From Thalassoglobus sp. JC818 (GTDB lineage Bacteria > Planctomycetota > Planctomycetia > Planctomycetales > Planctomycetaceae), in the NCBI RefSeq assembly GCF_040717535.1, contig NZ_JBFEFI010000002.1, forward strand, positions 62,001 to 126,000: DNA of 64,000 nt, in the 5' to 3' direction. The notes under the pieces are model-generated. The model was not told where the DNA came from, did not search any database, and saw nothing but the letters and a program-made list of their open reading frames with translations. Shown one piece after another: positions 1 to 9,702 of the stretch; position 1 is the stretch's first letter; every line of letters starts with the position of its first letter. The position numbers were made by a program, and so were the translations under genes.

Positions 1-1
1 C

Positions 2-586
2 GTTGCTGATGAACCAGCTCCGCCAAAGGCACTTCTGGAACCGCTGACAATTGAGTTTCGAGAGAATGGACTGAACATCGCCCCGATCGTGAAGCGAATC
101 CTTTCCAGCCAGCTCTTTTTCTCGTCTCAATCAGTCGCCCGAAAAGTTCGTTCACCAATCGAGTTCTCCGTCGGATTTCTGAGGGCTCTCGAAGGTTCGA
201 CCGATCAGTACGCGCTCACATCCGGGATGCTGGAACTCGGTCAGGTTCCGTTCTTTCCTCCGAATGTGAAGGGCTGGGATGGCGGTCGAACGTGGATCAA
301 CTCGTCGACGCTGCTGGCTCGATCGAATCTCATTCAAAGTATCTTGAAGAACAAAAACACACGCTTTTCACACGGAACTCTTGGCGACCTGTTCGACAAA
401 CATCGGCTCAATTCGTCCGAAGAGATCGTCAATTGGCTGGAGTCCATGCTTCTGGCGGTGAGTCTGCCAGCCCCCGTCCGATCGCAATTGCAGGCGAAAA
501 TTGATTCCGGAGCTGGCAAACGTGAAGAGCGTCTCAAAGAGGTTGTTCACTTGATTTGTGGACTTCCTGAGTACCAACTTTCCTGA
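2..586 (+). CDS. DUF1800 family protein, C-terminal part (cut by window start)
   Basis: The reading frame is open from base 2, so the beginning of the gene lies outside the window. The visible 194 residues carry the usual DUF1800 C-terminal pattern: an IVKRILSSQLFFS-like helix, then PPNVKGWDGGRTWINSSTLLARSN. In planctomycetes DUF1800 proteins are typically paired with a DUF1501 protein, and one starts here 34 bases after this stop, so the two are probably co-transcribed. The biochemical role of DUF1800 is not established, although it is thought to be exported and to act with DUF1501. The family call is firm; the function is unknown. Confidence 0.85.
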   Translation, partial: VADEPAPPKALLEPLTIEFRENGLNIAPIVKRILSSQLFFSSQSVARKVRSPIEFSVGFLRALEGSTDQYALTSGMLELGQVPFFPPNVKGWDGGRTWINSSTLLARSNLIQSILKNKNTRFSHGTLGDLFDKHRLNSSEEIVNWLESMLLAVSLPAPVRSQLQAKIDSGAGKREERLKEVVHLICGLPEYQLS

Positions 587-620
587 ACTTCCTGTCTTCG
601 CTGACGAATTGGAACGAAAA

Positions 621-1850
621 ATGTCTCTCTCACGTCGACGATTTCTTGCATTGTCCGCGCCTGCAATGATGGCGTTCGGGAGGTCAGCTCCTCAACTGTT
701 CGCTCAGGCAGCCAACCAGTCTTCGGAAAAAGATTCGGACAACATCCTCGTTGTCGTGCAGATGTCCGGAGGCAACGATGGCCTGAACACGGTCGTCCCA
801 CACAGCCACGACGAGTACAAAAAAGCTCGCCCGACACTGGCCATTGCGAAGGACGATGTCTTCTCAATCGATGATGACTACGGGCTGCATCCAGAGTTGA
901 AGGGATTCGCGGATCTTCTGGAAGAGGGACGACTCGGAATTATTCAGGGAGTTGGTTACCCGAATCCGAATCGATCGCACTTTGAGTCGATGGATATCTG
1001 GCACACCTGTTTCCGCAAGAATATGAGTCGGCAGGACGGTTGGCTTGGCCGTGCGATTGATCAAGTGCAGGAAGAAGCGAGTCTGGACATTCCAGCGCTG
1101 CACTTGGGACATCAGAAACAGCCCTTCGCTCTGACGTCGCTGGTTCATCGAGTTCCCACAGTGAAGTCGCTCGATCAGTTCCGCTTGGAACCACTCTCAC
1201 AGATGACTGTCCCGGAACTGCAGCAAGGCGTTCGCTCTGAGCGGATGGAACCAGCGTCGCTGCTCGGATTTGTGCAATCGAGCACAGAGAATGCTTTGGA
1301 TGTCGCACAGCGAATGCTGGAAACAACAGCCGGTTATCAACCGAGTGTGACCTATCCGGAATCTCCACTCGCAAAGGACCTCAAGACGATCGCCCAGCTG
1401 ATCGATTCTGAATTCGCCACTCGCATCTATTACGTCGAAATTGACGGCTTCGACACCCACTCAGAGCAAGCCCTCGCTCACGCATCACTCATGAAAAGTG
1501 TGTCCGAATCGGTGACTGCGTTCTTGAATGACATCAATCAGCACGGGCATGGTGATCGTGTTCTTGTGACCTGCTTCAGTGAGTTCGGCAGACGCGTCGC
1601 GGAGAATGCGAGCAAGGGAACCGATCACGGAACAGCTGCGCCGATGTTCCTGGCAGGGAATGCGGTTCAAGCGGGCCTGATTGGTGAACATCCGGATCTG
1701 ACCAATCTCGATCAGGGTGACCTCGTGTTCCACACCGACTTCCGTGAAGTCTACGCTGGAATTCTGGAGAACTGGCTCAATCTGGAGTCCAAAGCCGTTC
1801 TCGGCGGATCATTCGATCCTGTATCGTTCCTCAAAAACCCATTGAGTTGA
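621..1850 (+). CDS. DUF1501 family protein with Tat signal
   Basis: This 409-residue protein belongs to the DUF1501 family, which has a sulfatase/alkaline-phosphatase-like fold. The frame opens at 558, but the ATG at 621 is preferred because it puts a Tat signal at the N-terminus (SRRRFLALSAP, residues 4-14, followed by a hydrophobic stretch and FAQA). Family landmarks are VVVQMSGGNDGLNTVVP near residues 35-52, ESMDIWHTC, and EFGRR followed by GTDHGTAAPMF. It follows the DUF1800 gene by 34 bases and probably forms an operon with it. It is predicted to be folded in the cytoplasm and exported. The substrate is unknown. Confidence 0.9.
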   Translation: MSLSRRRFLALSAPAMMAFGRSAPQLFAQAANQSSEKDSDNILVVVQMSGGNDGLNTVVPHSHDEYKKARPTLAIAKDDVFSIDDDYGLHPELKGFADLLEEGRLGIIQGVGYPNPNRSHFESMDIWHTCFRKNMSRQDGWLGRAIDQVQEEASLDIPALHLGHQKQPFALTSLVHRVPTVKSLDQFRLEPLSQMTVPELQQGVRSERMEPASLLGFVQSSTENALDVAQRMLETTAGYQPSVTYPESPLAKDLKTIAQLIDSEFATRIYYVEIDGFDTHSEQALAHASLMKSVSESVTAFLNDINQHGHGDRVLVTCFSEFGRRVAENASKGTDHGTAAPMFLAGNAVQAGLIGEHPDLTNLDQGDLVFHTDFREVYAGILENWLNLESKAVLGGSFDPVSFLKNPLS

Positions 1851-2108
1851 AGCGTCTCACGCAGTCGAATTTACATTCGCTGATGCGAACCTCTTCCACA
1901 TCGAAGTTGTCTCAGAACTGGGTTTACAGCATCTTCACAGCTGGGCCGGTTTTGAAATCGAGAGCAACTTCATTTCTGGATTGAAGCAAGTGCAGAGATC
2001 AGCAACTTGCTCCAGTTTCTCGCCGTGGCCACTCGCGAGGATCCTGTGATCGCTCTAAACTGCACACAGGTTCGAACGTTCCGCTCCAATCCGCAAAGCG
2101 AAAATCTG

Positions 2109-4151
2109 ATGTCTTCACGGCGAATTCTAGTCACCGCAGCCCTTCCCTATGCCAATGGAAATATCCACATTGGGCATCTGGTGGAATATCTCCAGACAGA
2201 TATTTGGGTCCGCTTTCAGAAGCTGAGAGGCCATGAATGTCGGTACTTCTGCGCCGATGATACACATGGCACTGCGATCATGATTCGGGCCCGACAGGAA
2301 GGCCGGTCGGAAGTCGAACTGATCGCCGATATGCGGGAAGCCCATGTTCGGGATTTCGCCAAGTTTGACGTCGAGTTCGACAACTACGGATCGACCAACA
2401 GCGACGAAAATCGCCAGCTGTGCGAGGAAATCTGGAAGTCGATCCGCGACGCGAACCTTGTTAAAGAACAAGATATCGAACAGCTCTTCGATCCCGAAGC
2501 TGGGACTTTTCTCGCCGATCGGTTTGTGAAAGGGACCTGTCCGAAGTGTGGAGCAGAGAACCAATACGGAGACAACTGCGACAAGTGCGGTTCCACCTAC
2601 TCGCCAGCGGATTTGATCAACCCAAAAAGTACTCTCAGTGGAGCGACTCCTGAACTGCGGACAGCCCGGCACTTGTTCATCGAACTCGAACAACATCACG
2701 AATTTCTGAACGAGTGGACCCAGTCAGGGAAGCATCTTCAGCCGGAGATTGCGAATTACCTGAAGGGACATTTTCTCGGCGAAAAACTCCGTGACTGGGA
2801 CATCTCCCGACCCGCTCCGTACTTCGGATTCGAGATTCCAGATGCACCCGGAAACTACTGGTACGTCTGGTATGATGCCCCGATTGGATATATCGCCAGC
2901 ACCTGGGAATGGTGCAAGAAAAACCAGGTCGAGCTCGACGACTGGTGGCGAAACGATGAGACAGAAATTCATCACTTCATCGGCAAGGATATCACATATT
3001 TCCATACGCTCTTCTGGCCAGCCATGTTGAAGACGGCCGGGCTCTCACTTCCGGACAAAATTCACATCCATGGTTTCCTGACTGTGGATGGCGAGAAGAT
3101 GTCGAAGTCGAAAGGAACGTTCATTCAGGCATCGACGTATGCTGAACATCTCGATCCGAATTACTTCCGCTACTTCGTCGCGTCCAAGCTCAGCTCACGT
3201 GTTGATGACATTGACCTGAACTTCGATGAATTCAAAACGAAGGTCGACAGCGATCTCGTCGGCAAGGTCGTCAACATCGCCAGTCGATGTGCCAAATTCG
3301 TCTCTGGATCGACGCTCAGCGAAGAGTATCCCGATGATGAGGGACTCTTTCAGCTGGCGAGTGATGCCGGATCGCGGATTGCGGAGCACTACGAGAAGTG
3401 CGAGTACAGCTCGGCCATTCGCGAGATCATGGTTCTCGCAGATCGAGCCAATCAGTTCATCGAAAATAAAGAGCCCTGGGTCGTTCGAAAAGACCCAAAT
3501 CGACAGACAGAGCTGCAGCAGATCTGTACTGTCGGCCTGAATTTGTTTCGACAAATTGTCATTTACCTCGCACCCGTGCTTCCAAAGCTGGCGAGCGAAA
3601 CTGAGAAGCTGTTGAATTTTGAAATCAAGAACTGGGACGAGTCCGCATCTCCGCTGGTCGGGACAACAGTCGGGAAGTTCCAGCACATGATGACACGCGT
3701 TGATCCCAAGAAAGTTGAACAGATGATTGAAGAATCCAAAGATGCCGGGTCCGTCGAATCGGCACCCGTTTCCAACTTCAACGATGGACCCGAAGCTCTT
3801 GAAAAAGAGCCCATGACCGAAGAGCACTGCACGATTGATGACTTTGTAAAAGTCGATATGCGTGTCGCTCGCGTGATTGAAGCCAATCATGTCGAGGGAG
3901 CCGATAAGCTTCTGCAACTCAAACTCTCACTCGGCGGAGACGAAACTCGCAACGTTTTTGCCGGAATCAAGAGTTGTTACAACCCCGAAGACCTCGTGGG
4001 GCGTCTCGTCGTGTGCTGTGCGAACCTCAAGCCACGCAAGATGCGATTCGGGCTGAGCGAAGGCATGGTGCTCGCATGTGGACCGGGTGGAAAGGATATT
4101 TTCCTTCTCAATCCCGATGACGGAGCCGTCCCGGGAATGCGCGTTCATTAG
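2109..4151 (+). CDS. metG: Methionyl-tRNA synthetase
   Basis: This class I aminoacyl-tRNA synthetase charges tRNA-Met. The protein is 680 residues from the ATG at 2109; the frame opens at 2007, but homology begins with [16 protein letters not shown]. The HIGH motif is at residues 20-23. A zinc knuckle has Cys144, Cys147, Cys157 and Cys160. KMSKS is intact at 330-334. From about residue 573 there is the dimerising tRNA-binding (EMAP-II/Trbp-like) domain found at the end of long MetG forms ([12 protein letters not shown], then [15 protein letters not shown]). It is a complete, ordinary enzyme transcribed singly or with dapL, 73 bases downstream. Confidence 0.98.
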   Translation: MSSRRILVTAALPYANGNIHIGHLVEYLQTDIWVRFQKLRGHECRYFCADDTHGTAIMIRARQEGRSEVELIADMREAHVRDFAKFDVEFDNYGSTNSDENRQLCEEIWKSIRDANLVKEQDIEQLFDPEAGTFLADRFVKGTCPKCGAENQYGDNCDKCGSTYSPADLINPKSTLSGATPELRTARHLFIELEQHHEFLNEWTQSGKHLQPEIANYLKGHFLGEKLRDWDISRPAPYFGFEIPDAPGNYWYVWYDAPIGYIASTWEWCKKNQVELDDWWRNDETEIHHFIGKDITYFHTLFWPAMLKTAGLSLPDKIHIHGFLTVDGEKMSKSKGTFIQASTYAEHLDPNYFRYFVASKLSSRVDDIDLNFDEFKTKVDSDLVGKVVNIASRCAKFVSGSTLSEEYPDDEGLFQLASDAGSRIAEHYEKCEYSSAIREIMVLADRANQFIENKEPWVVRKDPNRQTELQQICTVGLNLFRQIVIYLAPVLPKLASETEKLLNFEIKNWDESASPLVGTTVGKFQHMMTRVDPKKVEQMIEESKDAGSVESAPVSNFNDGPEALEKEPMTEEHCTIDDFVKVDMRVARVIEANHVEGADKLLQLKLSLGGDETRNVFAGIKSCYNPEDLVGRLVVCCANLKPRKMRFGLSEGMVLACGPGGKDIFLLNPDDGAVPGMRVH

Positions 4152-4224
4152 AGCATTTTCATTGCACCGTATTGTCTTCTTATCTTCTCAAACGCTTTTG
4201 AAATCCGTTTACTGAGTACTTCAC

Positions 4225-5457
4225 ATGACGACCATTAACGATCACTACCTTAAGCTCAAAGCTGGCTATCTCTTTCCCGAAATCGGTCGGCGAGTCAATG
4301 CGTTCACCGAGTCACACCCTGACGCAAAAGTGATCAAGCTTGGTATCGGCGACGTCACCGAGCCACTCCCCGAAGCGATTCGCGAAGCTCTGCATCGTGC
4401 TGTCGATGAGATGGGCGACCGCGATTCCTTCCGTGGTTATGGACCGGAGCAGGGGTATGCGTTCCTGCGTGATGCAATTGCGAAGAACGATTACAACTCA
4501 CGCGGATGTGATATCTCCGCTGACGAGATCTTTGTCTCCGACGGTTCGAAGTGCGACACCGGGAACATCCTCGATATCTTCGGGACCGATAACACCGTCG
4601 CGGTCCAAGATCCCGTCTATCCAGTTTATGTTGACACCAACGTCATGTGCGGACGAACCGGACAGGCCGACGATCAGGGTCGCTATGCTGGTCTCACGTA
4701 CCTGCCATGCACAGCTGAGAACAACTTCACGCCGGAAGTTCCTGAACGTTCCGTCGACCTGATCTATCTCTGCTATCCCAACAACCCCACAGGCGCGGTC
4801 GCAACGAAAGAGACGCTGAAGAAGTGGGTTGATTACGCCCGCTCAAACGGTTCGATCATTCTGTTCGACGCTGCCTACGAAGCGTTCATTCAGGACGAGT
4901 CGCTGCCGCGTTCGATTTATGAGATCGATGGAGCCCGCGAGTGTGCGATTGAATTCCGCAGCTTCAGCAAGAACGCCGGATTCACCGGAACACGTTGTGC
5001 TTTCACCGTTGTTCCGAAGACGCTGACCGGAAAGAAATCGGACGGCAGTTCACACTCGCTGCACGCTTTGTGGAATCGACGTCACTGCACCAAATTTAAT
5101 GGTGTCCCGTACATTATTCAGCGTGGAGCGGAAGCTGCTTACAGCGACGCCGGCCAACAGCAGATTAAAGAACTGGTCCAGTTCTATCTGACCAATGCGA
5201 AGATTCTGAGCGAAGGACTCTCTTCGATCGGGATCTCCGTCTTCGGCGGCGAAAATGCTCCATACATCTGGTTGAAGACTCCAGACAACATGAAGAGCTG
5301 GGAATTCTTCGACCACCTGCTTGATCAGGCTCACCTTGTCGGAACGCCAGGCAGCGGTTTCGGCGCCAGTGGAGAAGGGTATTTCCGACTGAGTGCTTTC
5401 AACAGCCGAGCGAATGTCGAAGAAGCCGTCAATCGCATCAAAACCTTGATGGGATAG
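4225..5457 (+). CDS. dapL: LL-diaminopimelate aminotransferase
   Basis: This PLP-dependent class I/II aminotransferase converts tetrahydrodipicolinate directly to LL-2,6-diaminopimelate in the short lysine and peptidoglycan precursor route. The 410-residue length fits DapL. Landmarks are [12 protein letters not shown] near the N-terminus, [42 protein letters not shown] and [13 protein letters not shown], in which Lys249 is the expected Schiff-base lysine. The enzyme is characteristic of Chlamydiae, plants and many planctomycetes, and is consistent with these bacteria making diaminopimelate. It follows metG on the same strand. Confidence 0.97.
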   Translation: MTTINDHYLKLKAGYLFPEIGRRVNAFTESHPDAKVIKLGIGDVTEPLPEAIREALHRAVDEMGDRDSFRGYGPEQGYAFLRDAIAKNDYNSRGCDISADEIFVSDGSKCDTGNILDIFGTDNTVAVQDPVYPVYVDTNVMCGRTGQADDQGRYAGLTYLPCTAENNFTPEVPERSVDLIYLCYPNNPTGAVATKETLKKWVDYARSNGSIILFDAAYEAFIQDESLPRSIYEIDGARECAIEFRSFSKNAGFTGTRCAFTVVPKTLTGKKSDGSSHSLHALWNRRHCTKFNGVPYIIQRGAEAAYSDAGQQQIKELVQFYLTNAKILSEGLSSIGISVFGGENAPYIWLKTPDNMKSWEFFDHLLDQAHLVGTPGSGFGASGEGYFRLSAFNSRANVEEAVNRIKTLMG

Positions 5458-5646
5458 AGATTGTCTGTCATGCCAAGTCGCGAATGCTGCTGCAAAGCAT
5501 GATTGACTTCCAACACATGTTGCGGAAAACTCGTAGTGAGAGCGGAAATCCTTCGTTGAATCACTCTTCGTCACCTCGCACGAACAGACACAGCTACCCG
5601 CTGTGTCCTGCTTCATTGCGAGACCCGGGAACGAGTTCTCCGCATC

Positions 5647-6072
5647 ATGTTGCTCAAAAGACTCCGTCGTCCACTGGCAGTCATCACGTGCGTGATCGTG
5701 ATCGCCTTGATTGCGATCTCGCAATTTCTCAGTTCGCGTGAACGTGCTGGGAACGAGCTTGCGCTCGCAGCCTCGCGAATTCCGACGGAAACACCGCTCG
5801 ACGATGTGACGCAGCGCATCGGAACTCCGCCGGATCATCATTTCCTCGCCAGAGGCGTCCTTCTCAATGGCGTCACGTTCCTTGATGAGCAGAACGAACG
5901 CGCCCAGCAACACGGCGATGTAGAAGAGTACGAAATCTCCGTCTGGAAACGCGGCACAGCCACAGCTGTCGTTTACTCACAAGACGGCCGCGTTAAAGGC
6001 CACTCTCTCCAGCTGAGCCAACTCACAAGCCGACCCGCCTGGCTAAGAGTATTTTTGTCCTGGATGCCTTAA
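5647..6072 (+). CDS. Small membrane-anchored protein of unknown function
   Basis: I do not recognise this 141-residue protein. It has one N-terminal membrane segment (about residues 9-28) after a basic start, so a signal anchor with an outward-facing domain is likely. The soluble part contains TPLDDVTQRIGTPPD, which recalls the helix-turn-glycine pattern of small SmpA/BamE-like lipoproteins, but there is no lipobox and the match is too weak to name. It starts 189 bases after dapL, and its stop lies 7 bases from the stop of a decayed yjbQ fragment on the other strand. Confidence 0.6.
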   Translation: MLLKRLRRPLAVITCVIVIALIAISQFLSSRERAGNELALAASRIPTETPLDDVTQRIGTPPDHHFLARGVLLNGVTFLDEQNERAQQHGDVEEYEISVWKRGTATAVVYSQDGRVKGHSLQLSQLTSRPAWLRVFLSWMP

Positions 6073-6078
6073 CTCAGT

Positions 6079-6204
6079 TCAACGGCCATCTGTGATCACC
6101 ACGACGACCTTTTGGCCCATGATTTGACGCTTGTGTTGAGCGTCGGCGTTGTCTTCGCCGGTTCGATTGTGGAGATAGCCCCCTTGTGAAGGGTCGCTGC
6201 CGGC
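6079..6204 (-). pseudogene. yjbQ fragment B (central part only)
   Basis: Read on the minus strand, this stretch encodes [19 protein letters not shown] followed by [22 protein letters not shown] and a TGA stop. It matches residues 75-115 of the intact YjbQ at 7448-7882 with few changes, and the DNA is also clearly similar. No start and no N-terminal third are present. The homologous segment begins exactly at the stop codon of the 47-residue gene at 6204-6347. It is a recombination remnant, not a functional gene. Confidence 0.85.
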
Positions 6205-6347
6205 TAGTTGTTGTCGTCGGTGAAGTATGTCTGAAACTGTTCGAACTCAGGAGAGTTCAAGAGTCGCCCCAAAGTCCACGGGAATTCGTAGCTTTCCGAT
6301 ACGATAGTGGCGACGACCTCACCTTCGAGTTCTAAGTGATACTGCAT
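6204..6347 (-). CDS. Small protein of 47 residues, unknown
   Basis: This short frame begins with ATG at 6347, nine bases after the stop of the 90-residue gene upstream, and ends with TAG directly at the edge of yjbQ fragment B. Its composition ([18 protein letters not shown], then [19 protein letters not shown]) looks like a genuine folded beta-alpha protein. The spacing suggests a two-gene unit with 6356-6628. No family is recognised. The C-terminus (TYFTDDNN) may have been truncated by the junction with the yjbQ fragment. Confidence 0.5.
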   Translation of the reverse strand: MQYHLELEGEVVATIVSESYEFPWTLGRLLNSPEFEQFQTYFTDDNN

Positions 6348-6355
6348 GGCAAAAC

Positions 6356-6628
6356 TTAAAATATGTCTGTAAGCGTCGTTTCAACTTGAGAGATAGTCAC
6401 CCCTTCGTGTGCCATTATCGAGTTGATTACTTTGCGGTGCAAATTCTTTGCCTGCTCGCCGTCCTCAAAGCTTGCATTTAGGGTAAATTCGATGGCTGAC
6501 TTACTTCGGGTGAAAGTCAAAGAGTTTATGCCCTTGATTGTTTGAAGCTTTGCTTCGAGGCTAACCAGTGTCGTTGTTGGTTCATCATCAGCGACCCGTA
6601 GTTCAAATCGGAAGTCCGTATTCTTCAT
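6356..6628 (-). CDS. Hypothetical protein, possible ferredoxin-like fold
   Basis: This 90-residue protein begins with ATG at 6628. No family is recognised. The predicted order of strands and helices (FRFELRV, a helix around LVSLEAKLQTI, INSLTFTR and AIEFTLNASF strands, then a helix and ISQVETTL) resembles the beta-alpha-beta-beta-alpha-beta layout of small ferredoxin-like domains. That is inference from the pattern only. It sits between two yjbQ fragments and is probably co-transcribed with the 47-residue gene downstream. Confidence 0.6.
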   Translation of the reverse strand: MKNTDFRFELRVADDEPTTTLVSLEAKLQTIKGINSLTFTRSKSAIEFTLNASFEDGEQAKNLHRKVINSIMAHEGVTISQVETTLTDIF

Positions 6629-6692
6629 CGTTGCGTATCTCCCAGAAACACATGACGACTTTGGGATTATTTTGTTCCTCTTTTTGCGTGCT

Positions 6693-6780
6693 TACTCCCC
6701 CATCACCATTACCAAAACACGCTTGGGCCTGCGACCATCGAACTCACCGTAGAAGCCTTGTTCCAAAGGGCCGAAGTTCA
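6693..6780 (-). pseudogene. yjbQ fragment A (C-terminal end only)
   Basis: On the minus strand this segment reads [17 protein letters not shown] then [11 protein letters not shown] and TAA. It matches the last 28 or so residues of the intact YjbQ downstream of 7448 ([17 protein letters not shown]...MGE). Homology fades near the glycine of the TDG motif, and the frame before that contains stops. There is no upstream coding part, so this is a decayed remnant. Its content begins about where fragment B (6079-6204) ends, so the two remnants complement each other. Confidence 0.8.
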
Positions 6781-6887
6781 TCATACCCGCAGAAATTCGA
6801 GATGTTTATGCCTAACCACGGTGAAGGATGCATTACTCCAAAGCAGATTGTGGAACTGCTGCGGTCACTCTCTTGGACTTAATAGTC

Positions 6888-7436
6888 TTACCGTCCGACA
6901 TCTTCGATTGATTTTCGCGGCTGCTTAGAATCCGTACTGCGTTGATGGCAATGAGTCCCATTGCCGTGTACCGACAAGACGTATCCATTCGGTCTGTAAA
7001 GTGACCAGAGTCTCTCTGCGCTGTCTCGTTCAAATCTCCGACAGCTGAGCTGACAACCAAGATCAAAATCAAAACCTGAGAAACCAGTCTTCTCATTCAC
7101 CGACAACGAAACAATCTTCTGCCCCGACAATCGAGACATAGCTTTCTCGATGCGTCGAGTCGAAGATGATCCGGTCGCAAGAGTCTTGTCGTTCAGCGTC
7201 AATTTCCAATAACAACACCAGAGCCACAGCCACCATTACCCGCGCACAGTTACCAATCTGCGAGATGCAAAGTCTCTAACGACCTGAGATTGTGACTCTG
7301 TGACGAAAGGCTCTCGAATCTCAAGAGATGGCTTCCCAAAGTTAATGGACAAGTTTGTCTGGCGACCATACTCAATTCCCCAACATGGGTGACCATAAAG
7401 AGGACGAAACCACTTCTCGGGGAATTTCTCACTCAC
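6888..7436 (-). pseudogene. Conserved hypothetical gene interrupted by an in-frame stop
   Basis: Two open stretches on the minus strand share one frame and are separated by a single TAA at 7236-7238. Together they give about 182 codons from a GTG at 7436. The first part reads SEKFPEKWFRPLYGHPCWG, then NLSINFGKPSLEIREP. After the stop comes WWLWLWCCYWKL, then RRIEKAMSRLSGQKIVSLSV and LWSLYRPNGYVLSVHGNG. The whole resembles an uncharacterised bacterial family that I recall having an LWI-CC-W core and a W-L-P-G-VL ending. The stop falls just before that core and could arise from GAA, CAA or AAA by one substitution. The start lies 11 bases after the yjbQ stop. A sequencing error is the alternative. 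Confidence 0.65.
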
Positions 7437-7447
7437 GGTTATGATGC

Positions 7448-7882
7448 CTATTCCCCCATCATCTTGACGAGAATTCGCTTCCGTCTGCGGCCGTCGAATT
7501 CGTAGTAGAAGATGTGTTCCCACGGGCCGAGGTGGAGTTTCCCGTCGGTGATGGCGACGACGACTTCACGGCCCATGATTTGACGCTTGTGGTGAGCGTC
7601 TGCGTTGTCTTCGCCGGTTCGGTTGTGGAGATAGCCTCCTTGTGAAGGGTCGCTGCCAGCGTTGAAGGGGACCATTTCTTCGAGCCATCGCTCGTAGTCA
7701 GCGTGCAAGCCGGACTCGTTGTCGTTGATGAAAACACTCGCGGTGATATGCATCGCGTTGACGAGCACGAGGCCATCCTGGATTCCACTCTCAGCGACGA
7801 GTTCCTCAACCTGCTGATGAATGGAGACGATTTGCCGTCGTTTGGGGATGTCCATCCAGAGTTCTTTGGTGAGTGTCTTCAT
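7448..7882 (-). CDS. yjbQ: YjbQ family (UPF0047) protein, secondary thiamine-phosphate synthase-like
   Basis: This intact 144-residue member of the YjbQ/UPF0047 family has the family signatures [15 protein letters not shown] (residues 45-59), [18 protein letters not shown] (83-100) and [19 protein letters not shown] (118-136). These carry conserved His and Glu residues and likely metal or phosphate ligands. E. coli YjbQ shows weak thiamine-phosphate synthase activity, but the physiological role is not settled. The ATG at 7882 is preceded by a purine-rich stretch. The gene is the parent or sister of the two fragments at 6079-6204 and 6693-6780. Confidence 0.93.
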   Translation of the reverse strand: MKTLTKELWMDIPKRRQIVSIHQQVEELVAESGIQDGLVLVNAMHITASVFINDNESGLHADYERWLEEMVPFNAGSDPSQGGYLHNRTGEDNADAHHKRQIMGREVVVAITDGKLHLGPWEHIFYYEFDGRRRKRILVKMMGE

Positions 7883-8509
7883 CTCATCTTTCTCGCAGAA
7901 TTCTCGCCAGATTCATCAACCGCAGACCCGATTTGCCGAGAGTGTATAACACAGGGATTGTTTCGAATAGAACGCTTGGGCAGTCGCGTCCCGTGGGATC
8001 TGACAGAAACATCAGCGAAGCTGGCGAAGCGAGTCGAAGTTTTCGGATTGGAAGCGTAAAATCGGACGTGGAACGGTCACGAACCGCACACTCGCTGAGT
8101 CTCGCAAAGGAGTGCTGGAGACCGCGAAATCCCGATTCAAATCGGTGTTCCCCGTTCGATCGGAGAGAGTGTGGTGTCGAAAACTTGTCGATCGCCACTG
8201 CAAAACTCCGGCAAAACGTGGTGCGTTACTCCGGTCGCGAGGAAGGGTGTTTCTAACCCCCGCACTGATCGTCACTTCGGACACAAAGTACACACGCTTG
8301 GCGAACGGGTTTTCGACGCTGCTCAGCTGCTCGAGAATTGCATTAAATCGAGAAATTGCATACACTTGCAAATTCTGAAGCAGCGCCGTGAACACAAAAA
8401 GTGGTCCACAGATACTACTGCTGCTTATTTTATTTAAGAGTCTTGAAAGAGACAGGTTTGCTCTTTCTGGCTGTCAATAACAGAACCATCTCCAAACTGA
8501 ATCAGCACA
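7883..8509. other. 627-base gap upstream of dnaN, possible replication-related region
   Basis: No convincing gene is seen; the open frames here have implausible composition. It separates divergent yjbQ and dnaN and must carry both promoters. An 11-12 base direct repeat, GAGAATTGCAT and GAGAAATTGCAT, lies at about 8331-8362. A run of T and A (TTATTTTATTTAA) is near 8424-8436. TGGTCCACA (about 8402) and TTATACACT (reverse strand, about 7942) each deviate from the DnaA box TTATCCACA. This is suggestive of an origin-like region beside dnaN but falls short of proof. Confidence 0.3.
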
Positions 8510-9622
8510 ATGAAGTTGACCTGTTCTCGAAGTCTGTTGGCCTCTGCACTCCAAATCGTGAGTGGAGCTGTTCCGACGCGATCTCCGAAAGAGATCCTCA
8601 AGAATATCAAGTTGAGTCTTGGAGATGGAAAAGCGACTCTGCTCGGAACTGACCAGGAGGTCGGGATTCGCTACGAGTTGCTCGAAGTCCAAACAGATTC
8701 GGTCGGCGATGTGCTGCTTCCGTATCAGCGAATCACTGCGATCCTGCGAGAAGTTCAAGACGACGAAGTGACCCTTGAAGTCAATGAGGAAGCATTGTGG
8801 GTACGGGCAGGCCAAAGTGAGTTCCGGCTAAGCGTCGAAGATCCCGTCGAGTTCCCTGATGTCGCGACCTTCGAAGACGAGAGCTACTTCGTCGTTCCCG
8901 GAAGAGCGCTCAAGACCGGGATTCAGCGAACGATCTTCGCGACGGATGTGGAAAGCACACGCTACGCCCTCGGAGGGGTTCTCCTCGAAATCGATGGAGA
9001 CAAGCTCACACTCGCTGCCACAGACAGTCGACGCCTGGCGGTCTATCAAACCCACTGCTCGACAGAGGGGACTGTCTCCGAGGAAGTCAGCCAACCGGTG
9101 GTGCCTGCGAAAGCGATGTCGCTGATTGATAAGTCAATCCACGACGATGAGCAGGAAATCAAAATCGCCATTCACCAGAACGACATTCTCGTTCAAACTG
9201 GTTTGTCGACGATTTACGCACGACTCGTCGAAGGCCGATTCCCACGGTATCAGGACGTCATTCCGAACGAGTTCCATCAAAAGATCGAAATGGTGACAAG
9301 CCCGTTTCTGTCTGCGGTTCGGCAAGCAATGATCGTGACGAACGACGAGAGTCGAGGCGTCGACTTCAATTTTGAAAGCGGCACGCTGACTCTCACAAGC
9401 GTTGGTCAGGATGTTGGCTCATCCAAAATTCAACTGCCCATCAGCTACGAAGGGGATCAGATTGTCATCACCTTCGATCCACGGTTCGTGCAGGAGTTCT
9501 TGCGAGTTCTGGACGCTGCCAGCCCGCTGTCGCTGAACCTTGTCGACGGCAACAGTGCTGCGGTCTTCAAGACAGACGAAAGCTACACCTATGTGGTGAT
9601 GCCACTTTCTCGAGATGACTAG
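8510..9622 (+). CDS. dnaN: DNA polymerase III sliding clamp (beta subunit)
   Basis: The 370-residue protein forms the ring-shaped processivity clamp that tethers DNA polymerase III. Family features run over the whole length: the N-terminal KLTCSRSLLASALQIVSGAV, the domain-2 stretch TRYALGGVLLEI and DSRRLAVYQT, and the C-terminal YTYVVMPLSRDD that lines the peptide-binding pocket. It is followed by a DciA-type gene and gyrB, a replication cluster. dnaA and recF, common neighbours in other phyla, are absent from this window. The ATG at 8510 lacks a clear Shine-Dalgarno sequence. Confidence 0.98.
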   Translation: MKLTCSRSLLASALQIVSGAVPTRSPKEILKNIKLSLGDGKATLLGTDQEVGIRYELLEVQTDSVGDVLLPYQRITAILREVQDDEVTLEVNEEALWVRAGQSEFRLSVEDPVEFPDVATFEDESYFVVPGRALKTGIQRTIFATDVESTRYALGGVLLEIDGDKLTLAATDSRRLAVYQTHCSTEGTVSEEVSQPVVPAKAMSLIDKSIHDDEQEIKIAIHQNDILVQTGLSTIYARLVEGRFPRYQDVIPNEFHQKIEMVTSPFLSAVRQAMIVTNDESRGVDFNFESGTLTLTSVGQDVGSSKIQLPISYEGDQIVITFDPRFVQEFLRVLDAASPLSLNLVDGNSAAVFKTDESYTYVVMPLSRDD

Positions 9623-9702
9623 AGTACGCGAACGGCGACGACGTTCATCTGTGCAAACGAGTCGACAGGCAAGAGCCACGTGTTCTCAACCAGGAGCCGG
9701 AA

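Noticed and set aside
3195-3917. Long antisense frame within metG
   Set aside because: It is a codon-phase shadow inside an undoubted gene, like the similar antisense frames in ileS, gyrB and the giant TPR gene.
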